DNA from: Nocardioides seonyuensis
GTDB taxonomy: Bacteria > Actinomycetota > Actinomycetes > Propionibacteriales > Nocardioidaceae
Assembly: GCF_004683965.1 (NCBI RefSeq)
Contig: NZ_CP038436.1
Coordinates: 124,001 to 188,000 of the forward strand
DNA: 64,000 nt
Reading direction: 5' to 3'
The notes under the pieces are model-generated. The model did no database searches. It was not told the origin of the DNA and saw only the letters and a program-made list of their open reading frames with translations. Shown here piece after piece: positions 35,803 to 44,018 of the stretch; position 1 is the first letter of the stretch, and each line of letters begins with the position of its first letter. The translations under genes were made by a program, and so were the position numbers.

Positions 35803-36954
35803 TCAGGTGATGCTCACGACGGGCTCGCTGCCCTCGATCGGCTCCATCCCCTCGGCGAGACGCAAGGCCTCCTCGATGAGGGTCTCGACGATCTGCGACT
35901 CCGGCACGGTCTTGATCACCTCGCCCTTGACGAAGATCTGACCCTTGCCGTTGCCGGAGGCGACCCCGAGGTCGGCCTCGCGGGCCTCCCCCGGCCCGTT
36001 GACGACACAGCCCATGACCGCCACCCTGAGCGGCACCTCGAGACCGTCGAGACCGGCGGTGACCTCCTCGGCGAGCTTGTAGACGTCGACCTGGGCGCGA
36101 CCGCACGAGGGGCAGGAGACGATCTCGAGGCGACGAGGCTTGAGGTTCAACGACTCCAGGATCTGGAGGCCGACCTTGACCTCCTCGACCGGCGGGGCAC
36201 TGAGCGAGACCCGGATGGTGTCGCCGATGCCCTGGCTGAGCAGGTGGCCGAACGCGACCGCCGACTTGATCGTGCCCTGGAAGGCCGGACCTGCTTCGGT
36301 CACCCCGAGGTGCAGCGGCCAGTCGCCGGCCGCTGCGAGCAGCTCGTAGGCGCGCACCATGACGACCGGGTCGTTGTGCTTGACCGAGATCTTGAAGTCG
36401 TGGAAGCCGTGCTCCTCGAAGAGGCTCGCCTCCCACACCGCGCTCTCGACCAGCGCCTCGGGCGTGGCCTTGCCGTACTTCTCCAGGAGCCGCTTGTCGA
36501 GCGATCCGGCGTTGACGCCGATCCGGATGGAGGTCCCGCGGTCCTTGGCGGCCCGGGCGATCTCCTTCACCTGGTCGTCGAACTTGCGGATGTTGCCGGG
36601 ATTGACGCGTACGGCAGCGCAGCCGGCGTCGATGGCCGCGAAGACGTACTTGGGCTGGAAGTGGATGTCGGCGATCACAGGGATCTGCGAGTGCTGCGCG
36701 ATCTCGGGCAGCGCGTCCGCGTCGTCCTGGCTCGGGCACGCCACCCGCACGATGTCGCACCCTGTCGCGGTCAGCTCGGCGATTTGCTGGAGCGTGGCGT
36801 TGACGTCGGAGGTGAGGGTCGTGGTCATCGACTGGACCGAGATCGGGCTCTCGCTCCCCACCCCGACCGAACCGACCTTGATCTGGCGTGTCGCCCGGCG
36901 CGGGGCCAGGACGGGCGGAGGAAGTGCGGGCATGCCGAGGCCGACGGAGGTCAT
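35803..36954 (-). CDS. ispG: 4-hydroxy-3-methylbut-2-en-1-yl diphosphate synthase (GcpE)
   Basis: IspG is a [4Fe-4S] enzyme of the non-mevalonate isoprenoid pathway. The 383-residue protein has the TIM-barrel half with [12 protein letters not shown] and RVNPGNI, and the cluster cysteines in CPSCGRAQ and [12 protein letters not shown]. The ATG at 36954 has TAGGAT 6 bases upstream and no Shine-Dalgarno site. It shares its neighbourhood with dxr, an earlier enzyme of the same pathway, with the Rip1 protease between. Confidence 0.98.
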   Translation of the reverse strand: MTSVGLGMPALPPPVLAPRRATRQIKVGSVGVGSESPISVQSMTTTLTSDVNATLQQIAELTATGCDIVRVACPSQDDADALPEIAQHSQIPVIADIHFQPKYVFAAIDAGCAAVRVNPGNIRKFDDQVKEIARAAKDRGTSIRIGVNAGSLDKRLLEKYGKATPEALVESAVWEASLFEEHGFHDFKISVKHNDPVVMVRAYELLAAAGDWPLHLGVTEAGPAFQGTIKSAVAFGHLLSQGIGDTIRVSLSAPPVEEVKVGLQILESLNLKPRRLEIVSCPSCGRAQVDVYKLAEEVTAGLDGLEVPLRVAVMGCVVNGPGEAREADLGVASGNGKGQIFVKGEVIKTVPESQIVETLIEEALRLAEGMEPIEGSEPVVSIT

Positions 36955-36960
36955 GCCGCA

Positions 36961-36966
36961 ATCCTA
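36961..36966 (-). promoter_or_regulatory. -10 element of ispG, leaderless arrangement
   Basis: TAGGAT ends 6 bases before the ispG ATG. Confidence 0.55.
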
Positions 36967-36988
36967 GGGGCGGGCCGCAGCGGCTGCG

Positions 36989-38350
36989 TCAGCCGGCGAG
37001 GTGGAGCGGCACGATCAGGTCGCCCAGGATCAGCACGACCCCCATCACCAGCATCGCGAGCCCGACGACATAGGCCACCGGCAGCAGCTTGGCCACGTCG
37101 ACGTGCCCGGGATCAGGCCGTCCGAACAGTCGGGCCAGGCCGCGACGCAGGGCCTCGAACAGCGCCCCGGCGATGTGGCCACCGTCCAGCGGGAGAAGCG
37201 GGACGAAGTTGAACATCCCGATGAAGAAGTTGAAGGAGGCGATCAGGGTCAGGAGGAAGAGCAGCCGGTCGGTGACGTCGACGGACGTGTCGGACGCCGC
37301 CTCACCCGCGAACCTGCCGCCGCCGACAATGCTCACCGGGCTGTCGATCGCCCGCTCCTCGAGGCCCAGGATGGCCTGGCCGACGTCGTAGACCTTGAGC
37401 GGCAGGGTGCCGAGGGCCTGGACGGTGTCGACCGTCATGTGGCCCATCTGCTCCAGGGTGAAGAGGACGCCGCCGGTCTCGGTCACGATGCGCGTGCGCG
37501 GGGACACCCCGAGGAACCCGACCTGGCGCAGGGTGGCGTCGTCGGCGGAGGTGGGGCGGGCCGTCACCGTGGTGTTGGTCGTCACCTCCGTGGGCTTGCC
37601 GTCGCGCACCAGGCCGATGACCGCGCGGCCGTCGTCGTTGGCGCGGATCAGCTCCTGGAGCTGCGACCACTCCTCGATCTCCGTGCCGTTGAGCGAGACG
37701 ATCCGGTCGCCGACCCTGATCCCCGAGGCGCGCGCCGGGGCGACCGGGTCGTCCTCGGTGCACTCGCGACCGCTCTCCGAGGCGGGTACGACGCAGTCGG
37801 CGACGTAGTCGACCACCGGCTGCCCCGGGACCGCTTCCTGGGTCTTGATGCCGACGGTGGCGAAGATCCCGAGGAAGATGAGGAACGCGATGGTGATGTT
37901 GACGGTCGGACCACCCGCCATCACGATCACCTTCTGCCACCACGGCAGGCGGTAGAAGAGCTTGTCGGCGTCGTGCTCCTTGACGTACTCCCACTCCGCC
38001 GCACGCGCGTCGGAGATGAGCTGGGTGAACATGCCGGTGTTGGAGCGGCGCACCCGGTGGACCGGCTCGCCGTCCTCGTCGTAGGTGGTCTCCTCCACCA
38101 GCTCCTCGGCCCCTGGCGGGAGCATGCCGACGATCTTCACGTAGCCGCCGAGCGGGATCGCCTTGACGCCGTACTCGGTCTCACCGATCTGCCTGCTCCA
38201 CACCGTGGGCCCGAAGCCGATGAACCACTGCGGGACCTTGGCGCCGAACTTCTTCGCCGGGACCAGGTGGCCGAGCTCGTGGAGACCGATCGAGACCAGG
38301 ATCGCCAGCACGAACGCCAGCACGCCGAGCGTGTAGAGGAGCGCGGTCAT
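36989..38350 (-). CDS. rip1: Site-2 zinc metalloprotease (RseP/Rip1 family)
   Basis: A 453-residue membrane protease that cuts transmembrane anti-sigma factors and other targets inside the membrane. It has HELGH (H24, E25, H28) in the first helix, a PDZ domain (about 190-280) and the second metal motif in FNFVPLLPLDGGHIAG near residue 400, with four predicted helices. In mycobacteria Rip1 controls several ECF sigma factors. The ATG overlaps the dxr stop by 4 bases. The ECF sigma factor in this window has no membrane anti-sigma partner, so a link to it is not obvious. Confidence 0.96.
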   Translation of the reverse strand: MTALLYTLGVLAFVLAILVSIGLHELGHLVPAKKFGAKVPQWFIGFGPTVWSRQIGETEYGVKAIPLGGYVKIVGMLPPGAEELVEETTYDEDGEPVHRVRRSNTGMFTQLISDARAAEWEYVKEHDADKLFYRLPWWQKVIVMAGGPTVNITIAFLIFLGIFATVGIKTQEAVPGQPVVDYVADCVVPASESGRECTEDDPVAPARASGIRVGDRIVSLNGTEIEEWSQLQELIRANDDGRAVIGLVRDGKPTEVTTNTTVTARPTSADDATLRQVGFLGVSPRTRIVTETGGVLFTLEQMGHMTVDTVQALGTLPLKVYDVGQAILGLEERAIDSPVSIVGGGRFAGEAASDTSVDVTDRLLFLLTLIASFNFFIGMFNFVPLLPLDGGHIAGALFEALRRGLARLFGRPDPGHVDVAKLLPVAYVVGLAMLVMGVVLILGDLIVPLHLAG

Positions 38351-39450
38351 GCCGGAAGGTCCTTGTCGATGAGTCGGGCGGCCTCTGCGCGCGCCCAGGC
38401 GTCTGCGGCCAGGACGGTGTCCACGGAGAGGTGCTCAACGGAGCCTACGCCGTGACTGGTCAGCACGTCGGCGATCGTCGCGACGATCCCGGGGAAGTCG
38501 AGGCGGCCGTCGTGGAAGGCCTCGACGCACACCTCGTTGGACGCGTTGTAGACCGCAGGGGCCGTCCCCCCGCGCTCTCCTGCCTCGCGGGCGAGGCGCA
38601 CCGCGGGGAACACCTCGTCGTCGAGGGGCTCGAAGCGCCAGTCGGCTGCCTTCGTCCAGTCGATGGGGGTCTCCGCGTCGGGCACCCGGTCCGGCCACCC
38701 CATGCCGAGCGAGATCGGCACCAGCATGGTCGGCAGCCCGAGCTGCGCCACCACGGCACCGTCGACGAACTCGACCATCGAGTGGATCAGCTGCTGGGGG
38801 TGGACGACCACGTCGATCCGGTCGAACGGGACGTCGAAGAGCAGGTGGGCCTCGATCACCTCGAGGCCCTTGTTGACGAGCGTCGCGGAGTTGGTGGTGA
38901 TGACCTTGCCCATGGCGAAGTTGGGATGGGCGAGGGCCTCCTGGGGCGACACCGCCGCGAGCTCACCACTGCTGCGGCCCCGGAACGGCCCACCGGAGGC
39001 GGTGAGGACGAGACGTCGTACCTCAGCGGCAGAGCCGGCCCGCAGGCTCTGCGCGATGGCGCTGTGCTCGGAGTCGACGGGGACGATCTGCCCGGGCCGG
39101 GCCAGGTCCTTGACCAGGGGACCGCCGATGATGAGGGACTCCTTGTTGGCCAGCGCCAGCGTGGTGCCGGCCTTGAGCGCCGCCAGCGTCGGGCGCAGAC
39201 CCACCGCCCCGGTGATGCCGTTGAGCACGACGTCGCACCCGAGGCTCGCTGCCTCGATGGAGGCCTCCTCGCCCAGACCGGAGAAGGCCGGGGCGAACTC
39301 CGCGACCTGGGAGTCGAAGAGGCCGGGGTTGGAGCCGCCGGCCGTCAGCCCGACCACGCGGAACCGATCGGGGTTGGCACGCACGAGGTCGAGGGCCTGC
39401 GTCCCGATCGAGCCGGTCGAGCCGAGGATCACGATGTCGCGCGCAGTCAC
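38347..39450 (-). CDS. dxr: 1-deoxy-D-xylulose 5-phosphate reductoisomerase
   Basis: Dxr makes methylerythritol phosphate from deoxyxylulose phosphate. The 367-residue protein begins with the NADPH motif VILGSTGSIGTQAL, and has NKESLIIGG, VDSEHSAIAQSL, LTASGGPFRG and the metal-site region FAMGKVITTNSATLVNKGLEVIEAHLLF. Length is slightly below the E. coli enzyme. GTG at 39450; CACACT lies 6 bases upstream. It is coupled to rip1. Confidence 0.97.
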   Translation of the reverse strand: MTARDIVILGSTGSIGTQALDLVRANPDRFRVVGLTAGGSNPGLFDSQVAEFAPAFSGLGEEASIEAASLGCDVVLNGITGAVGLRPTLAALKAGTTLALANKESLIIGGPLVKDLARPGQIVPVDSEHSAIAQSLRAGSAAEVRRLVLTASGGPFRGRSSGELAAVSPQEALAHPNFAMGKVITTNSATLVNKGLEVIEAHLLFDVPFDRIDVVVHPQQLIHSMVEFVDGAVVAQLGLPTMLVPISLGMGWPDRVPDAETPIDWTKAADWRFEPLDDEVFPAVRLAREAGERGGTAPAVYNASNEVCVEAFHDGRLDFPGIVATIADVLTSHGVGSVEHLSVDTVLAADAWARAEAARLIDKDLPA

Positions 39451-39456
39451 CGCCCA

Positions 39457-39462
39457 AGTGTG
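39457..39462 (-). promoter_or_regulatory. Putative -10 element of dxr (CACACT), leaderless arrangement
   Basis: CACACT ends 6 bases before the GTG; the same hexamer at the same distance precedes metY. Confidence 0.35.
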
Positions 39463-39488
39463 TCAGGACGCGACTGCGAGCACGAACC

Positions 39489-39641
39489 TCAGCGCGTCTG
39501 CTGCTCCATCAGAGCGAGGAGGATCTGCTGCATCTCGTCGGCGCTGACCTCGGGGCGGTGCTGCTCACCGATCTCGTCGGCCGGGATCTGCTGGGGGCGG
39601 CGCTGTGCCAGCGTCGGCTTCCTCGAGATCGTCTCGCCCAT
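39489..39641 (-). CDS. Hypothetical small protein
   Basis: A 50-residue frame starting MGETISRKPTLAQRRPQQ, charged and Gln-rich, with an acidic middle (ADEIGEQHRPEVSADEM) and an amphipathic helix at the end. No family is recognised. It is 38 bases upstream of dxr in the same direction. The ATG follows a TAGACTCCCGTAC stretch: TAGACT lies 7 bases before the ATG, again the leaderless pattern, which supports that the frame is used. Confidence 0.55.
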   Translation of the reverse strand: MGETISRKPTLAQRRPQQIPADEIGEQHRPEVSADEMQQILLALMEQQTR

Positions 39642-39705
39642 GTACGGGAGTCTAGGCGCCACGAGGTCGTCCCGCGAAATGGATGTCACCTGCGTCCTCC
39701 CGGCT

Positions 39706-40236
39706 TCATCGCTCGGTCGGCCCTGCCTCCTGGAGGACGATCGTCGCCCCCTCGAGCAGCGGTTCGAAGAGTTGAGAGTCCTGCGCGGGCAGGGATCCCG
39801 GGCCGTCCGCGAGCACCTCGACCACGGCCGCCGGGTCGGTACGACCGGCTCGCATCGCCACGTCCCACGCAAGCTCCTGGCCGTCCGCGGCCACCACGGT
39901 GCCGGACTCCTCGGAGCACCTGAGGACGACGGGGGTCCCGGGGGCGGTGCCCTCGACGTGCCGGGCCCCGATCCGGGCACAGGCGAGCACCGCGATCACC
40001 GCGTCGGGCGTCTCGGGGAGGTCGATGCCCACCGTGTCGTCCGGCGCGACGCCGAAGGCACGCAGCACTCCCCCGAGGGCGGCGACCTCGGTCAGGAGCT
40101 CGGCGTAGGTCATCGTGTGCCTGCTGCCGTCGGCGCGCTCGTGCACCAGCGCAGGGTCGTCGGCGCCGCCACGGACGACGTGCATGTCCAGGGCACGGAA
40201 GCAGGCGTTGTGCACGGCACTGCGCGACTCGGGCAT
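39706..40236 (-). CDS. Stand-alone N-terminal fragment of an acyl-CoA synthetase-like (AMP-binding) protein
   Basis: A 176-residue protein whose first 110 residues resemble the start of acetyl/propionyl-CoA synthetases: ACFRALDMHVVRGG, YAELLTEVAALGGVLRAFGVAPDDTVGIDLPETPDAVIAVLACARIGA. It lacks the P-loop (TSGTTGxPKG), the A5-A8 motifs and the C-terminal lid, so it cannot adenylate. The last 65 residues do not match the usual enzyme. It starts 2 bases after the M1 peptidase stop and is probably co-translated. It could be a decayed gene or a small regulatory/binding protein. Confidence 0.75.
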   Translation of the reverse strand: MPESRSAVHNACFRALDMHVVRGGADDPALVHERADGSRHTMTYAELLTEVAALGGVLRAFGVAPDDTVGIDLPETPDAVIAVLACARIGARHVEGTAPGTPVVLRCSEESGTVVAADGQELAWDVAMRAGRTDPAAVVEVLADGPGSLPAQDSQLFEPLLEGATIVLQEAGPTER

Positions 40237-40238
40237 GC

Positions 40239-41651
40239 TCAACCGAGTCCGTTGGCGCTGGTCGAGGCGGGCTTCGCCGGGGTCCGGAGCCACGCAGCGA
40301 AGAACCCCGTCAGGTCCTGGCCGCTGATGCGGGCGGCCAGCTCCTCGAACTCCTCCGAGGTGGCGTTGCCACCGCCCTGCTCGGCGATCCAGGTGCGCAG
40401 CAGCCTCCAGAAGACCTCGTCGCCCACGCGGTTGCGCAGGGCCTGGAGGGTCATCGCACCGCGGTCGTAGACCGCGCCGGAGAACAGGTTGTCCGGCCCC
40501 GGGTCCCCCACCGTGACGGACCAGAAGGTCGAGCTGGCCGGGGTGGCCGCGTGCGCGGACTCCAGGATCTCGGCGCCGGTGCGGCCGCCGGTGCGCTCCT
40601 CCCACCGCCACTCCATGAAGGTGGCGAAACCCTCGTTGATCCAGATGTCGCGCCAGCGCGCCACGGCCACGTGGTCGCCGAACCACTGGTGGGCGAGCTC
40701 GTGCACGACGAGCCAGACGGCTCCGGCCCCCACGGCCGGATAGATCGGCCGCGTCTGGTTCTCCAGCGCGAAGCCCGGCTGGAGCGACGTGGTCAGGCCG
40801 CCGGTGACGGAGAAGGGGTATGGGCCGAGGTCGTCCTCGAGCCGGTCGATCACCTGCGGAGTGCGTCGCATCAGCTTCATCGAGGCGCGCTGGTCGGCTG
40901 GGTGGAGGCGCCGCGACACCGCGACCAGCCACGGCAACCCGTCGTGCGAGCCCTTGGCGATGGTGAAGTCGCCGGCCGCGAAGAACGCGAGGTAGGGCGC
41001 CATCGGCTCGGCGGCGCTCCAGCGCCACGTCGTGGTCTCGCCCCGGGAGCGACGCCAGTCGAGGCGACCGTTGCCGACGACCTGCTTGCCTCGGGGCACC
41101 GTGATCTCCATGGTGACCAACGCCTTGTCGGAGGGGTGGTCGTTGACGGGGAACCACCACGGCGCCATGTGAGGCTCGTTCATCGTCACGACCTCGTGGC
41201 GGTTTGCGAGCCAGTTGCGTTCGCCGGCATAGCGCTCGGTGTCGGGCTTGCCGGCATAGTGCACGAGCACTCGGTGCAGGGATCCCGCGGGCAGCCCGGC
41301 GGCAGGGGTGATGCGCAGCTCGTGGCGCTGCGACTGGGAGTGTGGTGTCCTGACGCCGTCGACCCACACCTGCTTGACCGGGAGCAGGAAGTCCAGGGAG
41401 AAGCTGCTGAGCTCCTGGGTGGTCCGCAGCCTGATCACCGTGCTGCCCTCGAGCCGACGGGTGTCGAAGTCGTAGCGGTCACGGATCAGGTAGGACTGCA
41501 CGTCGATGCCGCCGTTGCCGTCGAGCGGCCAGTAGGAGTCTCCGACGCCCCCGGCGCCATCCGCGGGCGCGTGCGCCTGCCCCGGGGCGGCCAGCAGGGC
41601 GACCCCCACTGCTGCCGCCGCGAGGGCGCGAGAGATGCGTCGGTGCTTCAC
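40239..41651 (-). CDS. Secreted M1-family (aminopeptidase N-like) metallopeptidase
   Basis: A 470-residue protein with a Sec signal peptide (1-27, ending GQAHA). The zinc motif is HELAH (H317, E318, H321) with the third ligand E340 in WINEGFATF, spacing HExxH-x18-E as in M1. The usual GAMEN exopeptidase motif is replaced by FALENQT, still with a Glu. It has the N-terminal beta domain and catalytic domain but no long C-terminal helical domain, so it is the short form. TAGATT lies 6 bases before the GTG. Confidence 0.93.
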   Translation of the reverse strand: MKHRRISRALAAAAVGVALLAAPGQAHAPADGAGGVGDSYWPLDGNGGIDVQSYLIRDRYDFDTRRLEGSTVIRLRTTQELSSFSLDFLLPVKQVWVDGVRTPHSQSQRHELRITPAAGLPAGSLHRVLVHYAGKPDTERYAGERNWLANRHEVVTMNEPHMAPWWFPVNDHPSDKALVTMEITVPRGKQVVGNGRLDWRRSRGETTTWRWSAAEPMAPYLAFFAAGDFTIAKGSHDGLPWLVAVSRRLHPADQRASMKLMRRTPQVIDRLEDDLGPYPFSVTGGLTTSLQPGFALENQTRPIYPAVGAGAVWLVVHELAHQWFGDHVAVARWRDIWINEGFATFMEWRWEERTGGRTGAEILESAHAATPASSTFWSVTVGDPGPDNLFSGAVYDRGAMTLQALRNRVGDEVFWRLLRTWIAEQGGGNATSEEFEELAARISGQDLTGFFAAWLRTPAKPASTSANGLG

Positions 41652-41657
41652 CCACGC

Positions 41658-41663
41658 AATCTA
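41658..41663 (-). promoter_or_regulatory. -10 element of the M1 peptidase gene, leaderless arrangement
   Basis: TAGATT ends 6 bases before the GTG at 41651. Confidence 0.5.
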
Positions 41664-41745
41664 GCCGCTGGGAAAACCCGTGGCGACACGTTCCACCGGA
41701 GCCCACAATGGTCTCGCCCCATCCGTGCCAGAGAGGAGCCGCGAC

Positions 41746-41841
41746 ATGTCGATCACTGTCCTCGGCCTGCCCGCCGACCACCTCTCATCCCCACGGAGCA
41801 CCCTTGACCCGCGAATTTCCCCAGGAGTTCCTCACTCCTGA
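41746..41841 (+). CDS. Short upstream ORF (31 codons) overlapping the RIO kinase start
   Basis: The ATG at 41746 has a strong GAGAGGAG 7 bases upstream, better than any site for the kinase gene. The frame reads MSITVLGLPADHLSS and stops at 41841, overlapping the first 38 bases of the kinase gene in another frame. It may be a leader peptide that couples translation, or a sign that the kinase start has been lost by a frameshift. Confidence 0.45.
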   Translation: MSITVLGLPADHLSSPRSTLDPRISPGVPHS

Positions 41842-42685
41842 CCACCACGACCCCCTCGACGGCATCGACGAGCGGTTCGTCTTCGACTTCACCTCCTACT
41901 CCGACGATCTCCCGCCCCACCAGCGCTGGTCGCGCTGGGACGACCTCGAGGCCCTCATGCGGGGCCCCGAGCCGCGCCCGGACTGGGTCGTGACGTCCAG
42001 CGGCGCCGTCGACACCGACCTCGGCGTCCTCAAGACGGGCAAGGAGGCCGACGTGTTCCTCGTCGATCGAGCCGACCCCCAGCATCCCGAGGCAGGCGTC
42101 GTGATGGCCGCCAAGCGCTACCGCGACACCGACCACCGCTCCTTCCACCGGGCTGCCGCCTACACCGAGGGGCGCTCGATGAAGCGCTCGCGCGACAACC
42201 GTGCGCTCAAGCGCAAGTCGACCTGGGGCCAGGTGGTGGCCGCCGGCGAGTGGGCGGCCTCCGAGTGGTCCGCGCTCAGGCGCTGCTGGGAGCTCGGCCT
42301 GCCGGTCCCCTACCCGGTCCAGATCGACGGCACCGAGATCATGATGGAGTGGATCACCCACGACGGGGACACCGCACCGCGACTGGCGCAGACCCGACCG
42401 TCCCGGCAGGTGCTGGAGGGCTATCTCGAGCAGCTGCGTGACTGCATGGCCACGCTGGTCCAGGCGGGGCTCGTCCACGGTGACCTGTCGCCGTACAACA
42501 CCCTCGCGGCAGGTGACCGGCTCGTGATCATCGACCTGCCCCAGGTGGTCGACCTCGTGGGCAACCCCCAGGGCATGGACTTCCTGCTGCGCGACTGCAC
42601 CAACATGGCGACCTGGTTCCGTGCGCGCGGTCTGGAGGTCGACGAGCACGTGCTGTTCGCGGACCTGATGGCGCACGCGTTCTGA
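41804..42685 (+). CDS. RIO-type serine protein kinase
   Basis: A 293-residue RIO1-family kinase. It has the nucleotide-binding region LKTGKEADVFLV (about 64-75), the Lys in AAKRYRDTDHRSF, the catalytic loop LVHGDLSPYNTL (Asp about 227) and the metal-binding VIIDLPQVVD. RIO kinases act in ribosome maturation in eukaryotes and archaea; bacterial targets are unknown. The start is taken as TTG at 41804, with GGAG 8 bases upstream; the first upstream ATG in frame (41708) lies before the strong site used by the short ORF at 41746. Confidence 0.9.
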   Translation: MTREFPQEFLTPDHHDPLDGIDERFVFDFTSYSDDLPPHQRWSRWDDLEALMRGPEPRPDWVVTSSGAVDTDLGVLKTGKEADVFLVDRADPQHPEAGVVMAAKRYRDTDHRSFHRAAAYTEGRSMKRSRDNRALKRKSTWGQVVAAGEWAASEWSALRRCWELGLPVPYPVQIDGTEIMMEWITHDGDTAPRLAQTRPSRQVLEGYLEQLRDCMATLVQAGLVHGDLSPYNTLAAGDRLVIIDLPQVVDLVGNPQGMDFLLRDCTNMATWFRARGLEVDEHVLFADLMAHAF

Positions 42686-42722
42686 GGTTCGCGCTGTCAC
42701 GAGTGCTCCTGGAGCCGCCCCC

Positions 42723-42728
42723 TAATGT
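42723..42728 (+). promoter_or_regulatory. -10 element of the LOG-family gene, leaderless arrangement
   Basis: TAATGT ends 7 bases before the GTG at 42736. Confidence 0.5.
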
Positions 42729-42735
42729 CATCAGC

Positions 42736-43812
42736 GTGAAGAGCAACCGTGGACGCGTCGTCGACATCACCTCCCTGGCCGACCTCGACCGACACCTCGC
42801 GGCCGGCGCTCGCTCGCTCGCGGGCTGGCGACTGATCGGGCTCGACCTCACACATCACGGCAAGGCGCTCCAGGAGCGCTCGGTGGCGCAGGCGCTGTTC
42901 CTCGGTTGCACCTTCGCGCCCGGGGACGGCGAGGTCGTACGACGAGCCGGGGCTGTCGTGCTGCCGAAGATCCCGGACACCCCGGTGGACCCCTACCGCG
43001 CGAGGCTCTACTCCCCACGCGAGCTCTACGACGCCGAGCACTACCGGGACACCCTCGACGCACGCGCCTACGCTTGGTCCCAAGGGGCCGTGGAGACCGA
43101 CGACGAGCTGGCGATGGCACTGCACGACCATGCCCTGGACGGCGCGCTCACGGCCTGGGTGGACGGCCGCTCGATCGTCGGGGTCATGGGCGGTCATGCC
43201 CTGGCCCGGGGCTCGGCCGGGTACGACGACGCCGCGCGGCTGGGGCACGCCCTCGGCTCGCGCCTCACCGTCGCCACCGGGGGTGGGCCCGGTGCCATGG
43301 AGGCGGCCAACCTGGGTGCCTGGCTGTCCGGCGAGTCGGCGGCCACGCTCACTGACGCCCTCGCCGCCGTGGCCGCCGTACCCTCCTTCGAGCCCGACGT
43401 CGGTGCGTGGGCGAGAGCAGCCCTGGCTCTGGTCGACGCCCGCACGGGCACCGACACCCTCGGGATCCCGACCTGGCACTACGGGCACGAGCCGCCCAAC
43501 CCGTTCGCCACCGCGATCGCGAAGTACTTCAAGAACGCCACGCGGGAGGCGATCCTGCTGCAGGTGTGCAACGCAGGGATCGTCTTCCTGCCGGGCGCCG
43601 CGGGCACGGTGCAGGAGGTCTTCCAGGACGCGTGCGAGAACTACTACGCCGATCCGGCCTCGATCGCCCCGATGGTCCTCGTCGGCCGCACGCACTGGAC
43701 CGAGACGGTGCCTGCGTGGCCCCTCCTCCACACCCTCGCCAGGGACCGTGCGATGGAGTCGCACGTCCACCTCGTCGACAGCGTGGACGAGGCGGTCGCC
43801 CTGTTCTCGTGA
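42736..43812 (+). CDS. LOG/lysine decarboxylase-like Rossmann protein
   Basis: A 358-residue protein. The C-terminal 200 residues carry the LOG signature: VMGGHALARG, ATGGGPGAMEAANLGAWLSG and FLPGAAGTVQEVF, close to the GGGxGxMxA and PGGxGTxxE motifs. Typical LOG enzymes release cytokinin bases from nucleotides and are about 190 residues; the extra N-terminal 130 residues here are of unknown role. The second motif has PGAAGT in place of PGGxGT. Substrate unknown. Confidence 0.85.
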   Translation: MKSNRGRVVDITSLADLDRHLAAGARSLAGWRLIGLDLTHHGKALQERSVAQALFLGCTFAPGDGEVVRRAGAVVLPKIPDTPVDPYRARLYSPRELYDAEHYRDTLDARAYAWSQGAVETDDELAMALHDHALDGALTAWVDGRSIVGVMGGHALARGSAGYDDAARLGHALGSRLTVATGGGPGAMEAANLGAWLSGESAATLTDALAAVAAVPSFEPDVGAWARAALALVDARTGTDTLGIPTWHYGHEPPNPFATAIAKYFKNATREAILLQVCNAGIVFLPGAAGTVQEVFQDACENYYADPASIAPMVLVGRTHWTETVPAWPLLHTLARDRAMESHVHLVDSVDEAVALFS

Positions 43813-43841
43813 GTGCCGACCTGCGCACCGAGCGACCGGAG

Positions 43842-44018
43842 TTACCGACCAGTCCGGGGGTCAGTTCGCCGGCCAGGCCCCCTGACTGTTCGGTAGCCCG
43901 GTGACCGTTCGACCGCAGCGAGCGGACGACCGCTTATCGCCGCCGTGGTCTTCCCCGAACCGTCCGTGCCGATGATGGCGAGGAGCAGGCGCGCCTGCCC
44001 GTCCCGGACGGGCCTCAC
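43842..44018 (-). pseudogene. Truncated P-loop kinase-like frame coupled to rlmN
   Basis: A 58-codon frame whose GTG overlaps the rlmN stop (GTGA), the normal coupling seen in this genome. It reads ARLLLAIIGTDGSGKTT, a clear Walker A at the N terminus, as in thymidylate-kinase-like P-loop enzymes, then runs into Arg/Pro-rich sequence and stops. Only 30 bases separate its stop from the LOG gene, so the rest of any kinase is gone. It looks like the remnant of a gene cut off at its 5' end. Confidence 0.5.
43843..43895. terminator. Imperfect hairpin between convergent LOG and rlmN genes
   Basis: An inverted repeat of about 18 bp with two mismatches (43843-43860 with 43878-43895) and a 17-base loop, 31 bases after the LOG stop. 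It may end transcription from one or both sides. Confidence 0.45.
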
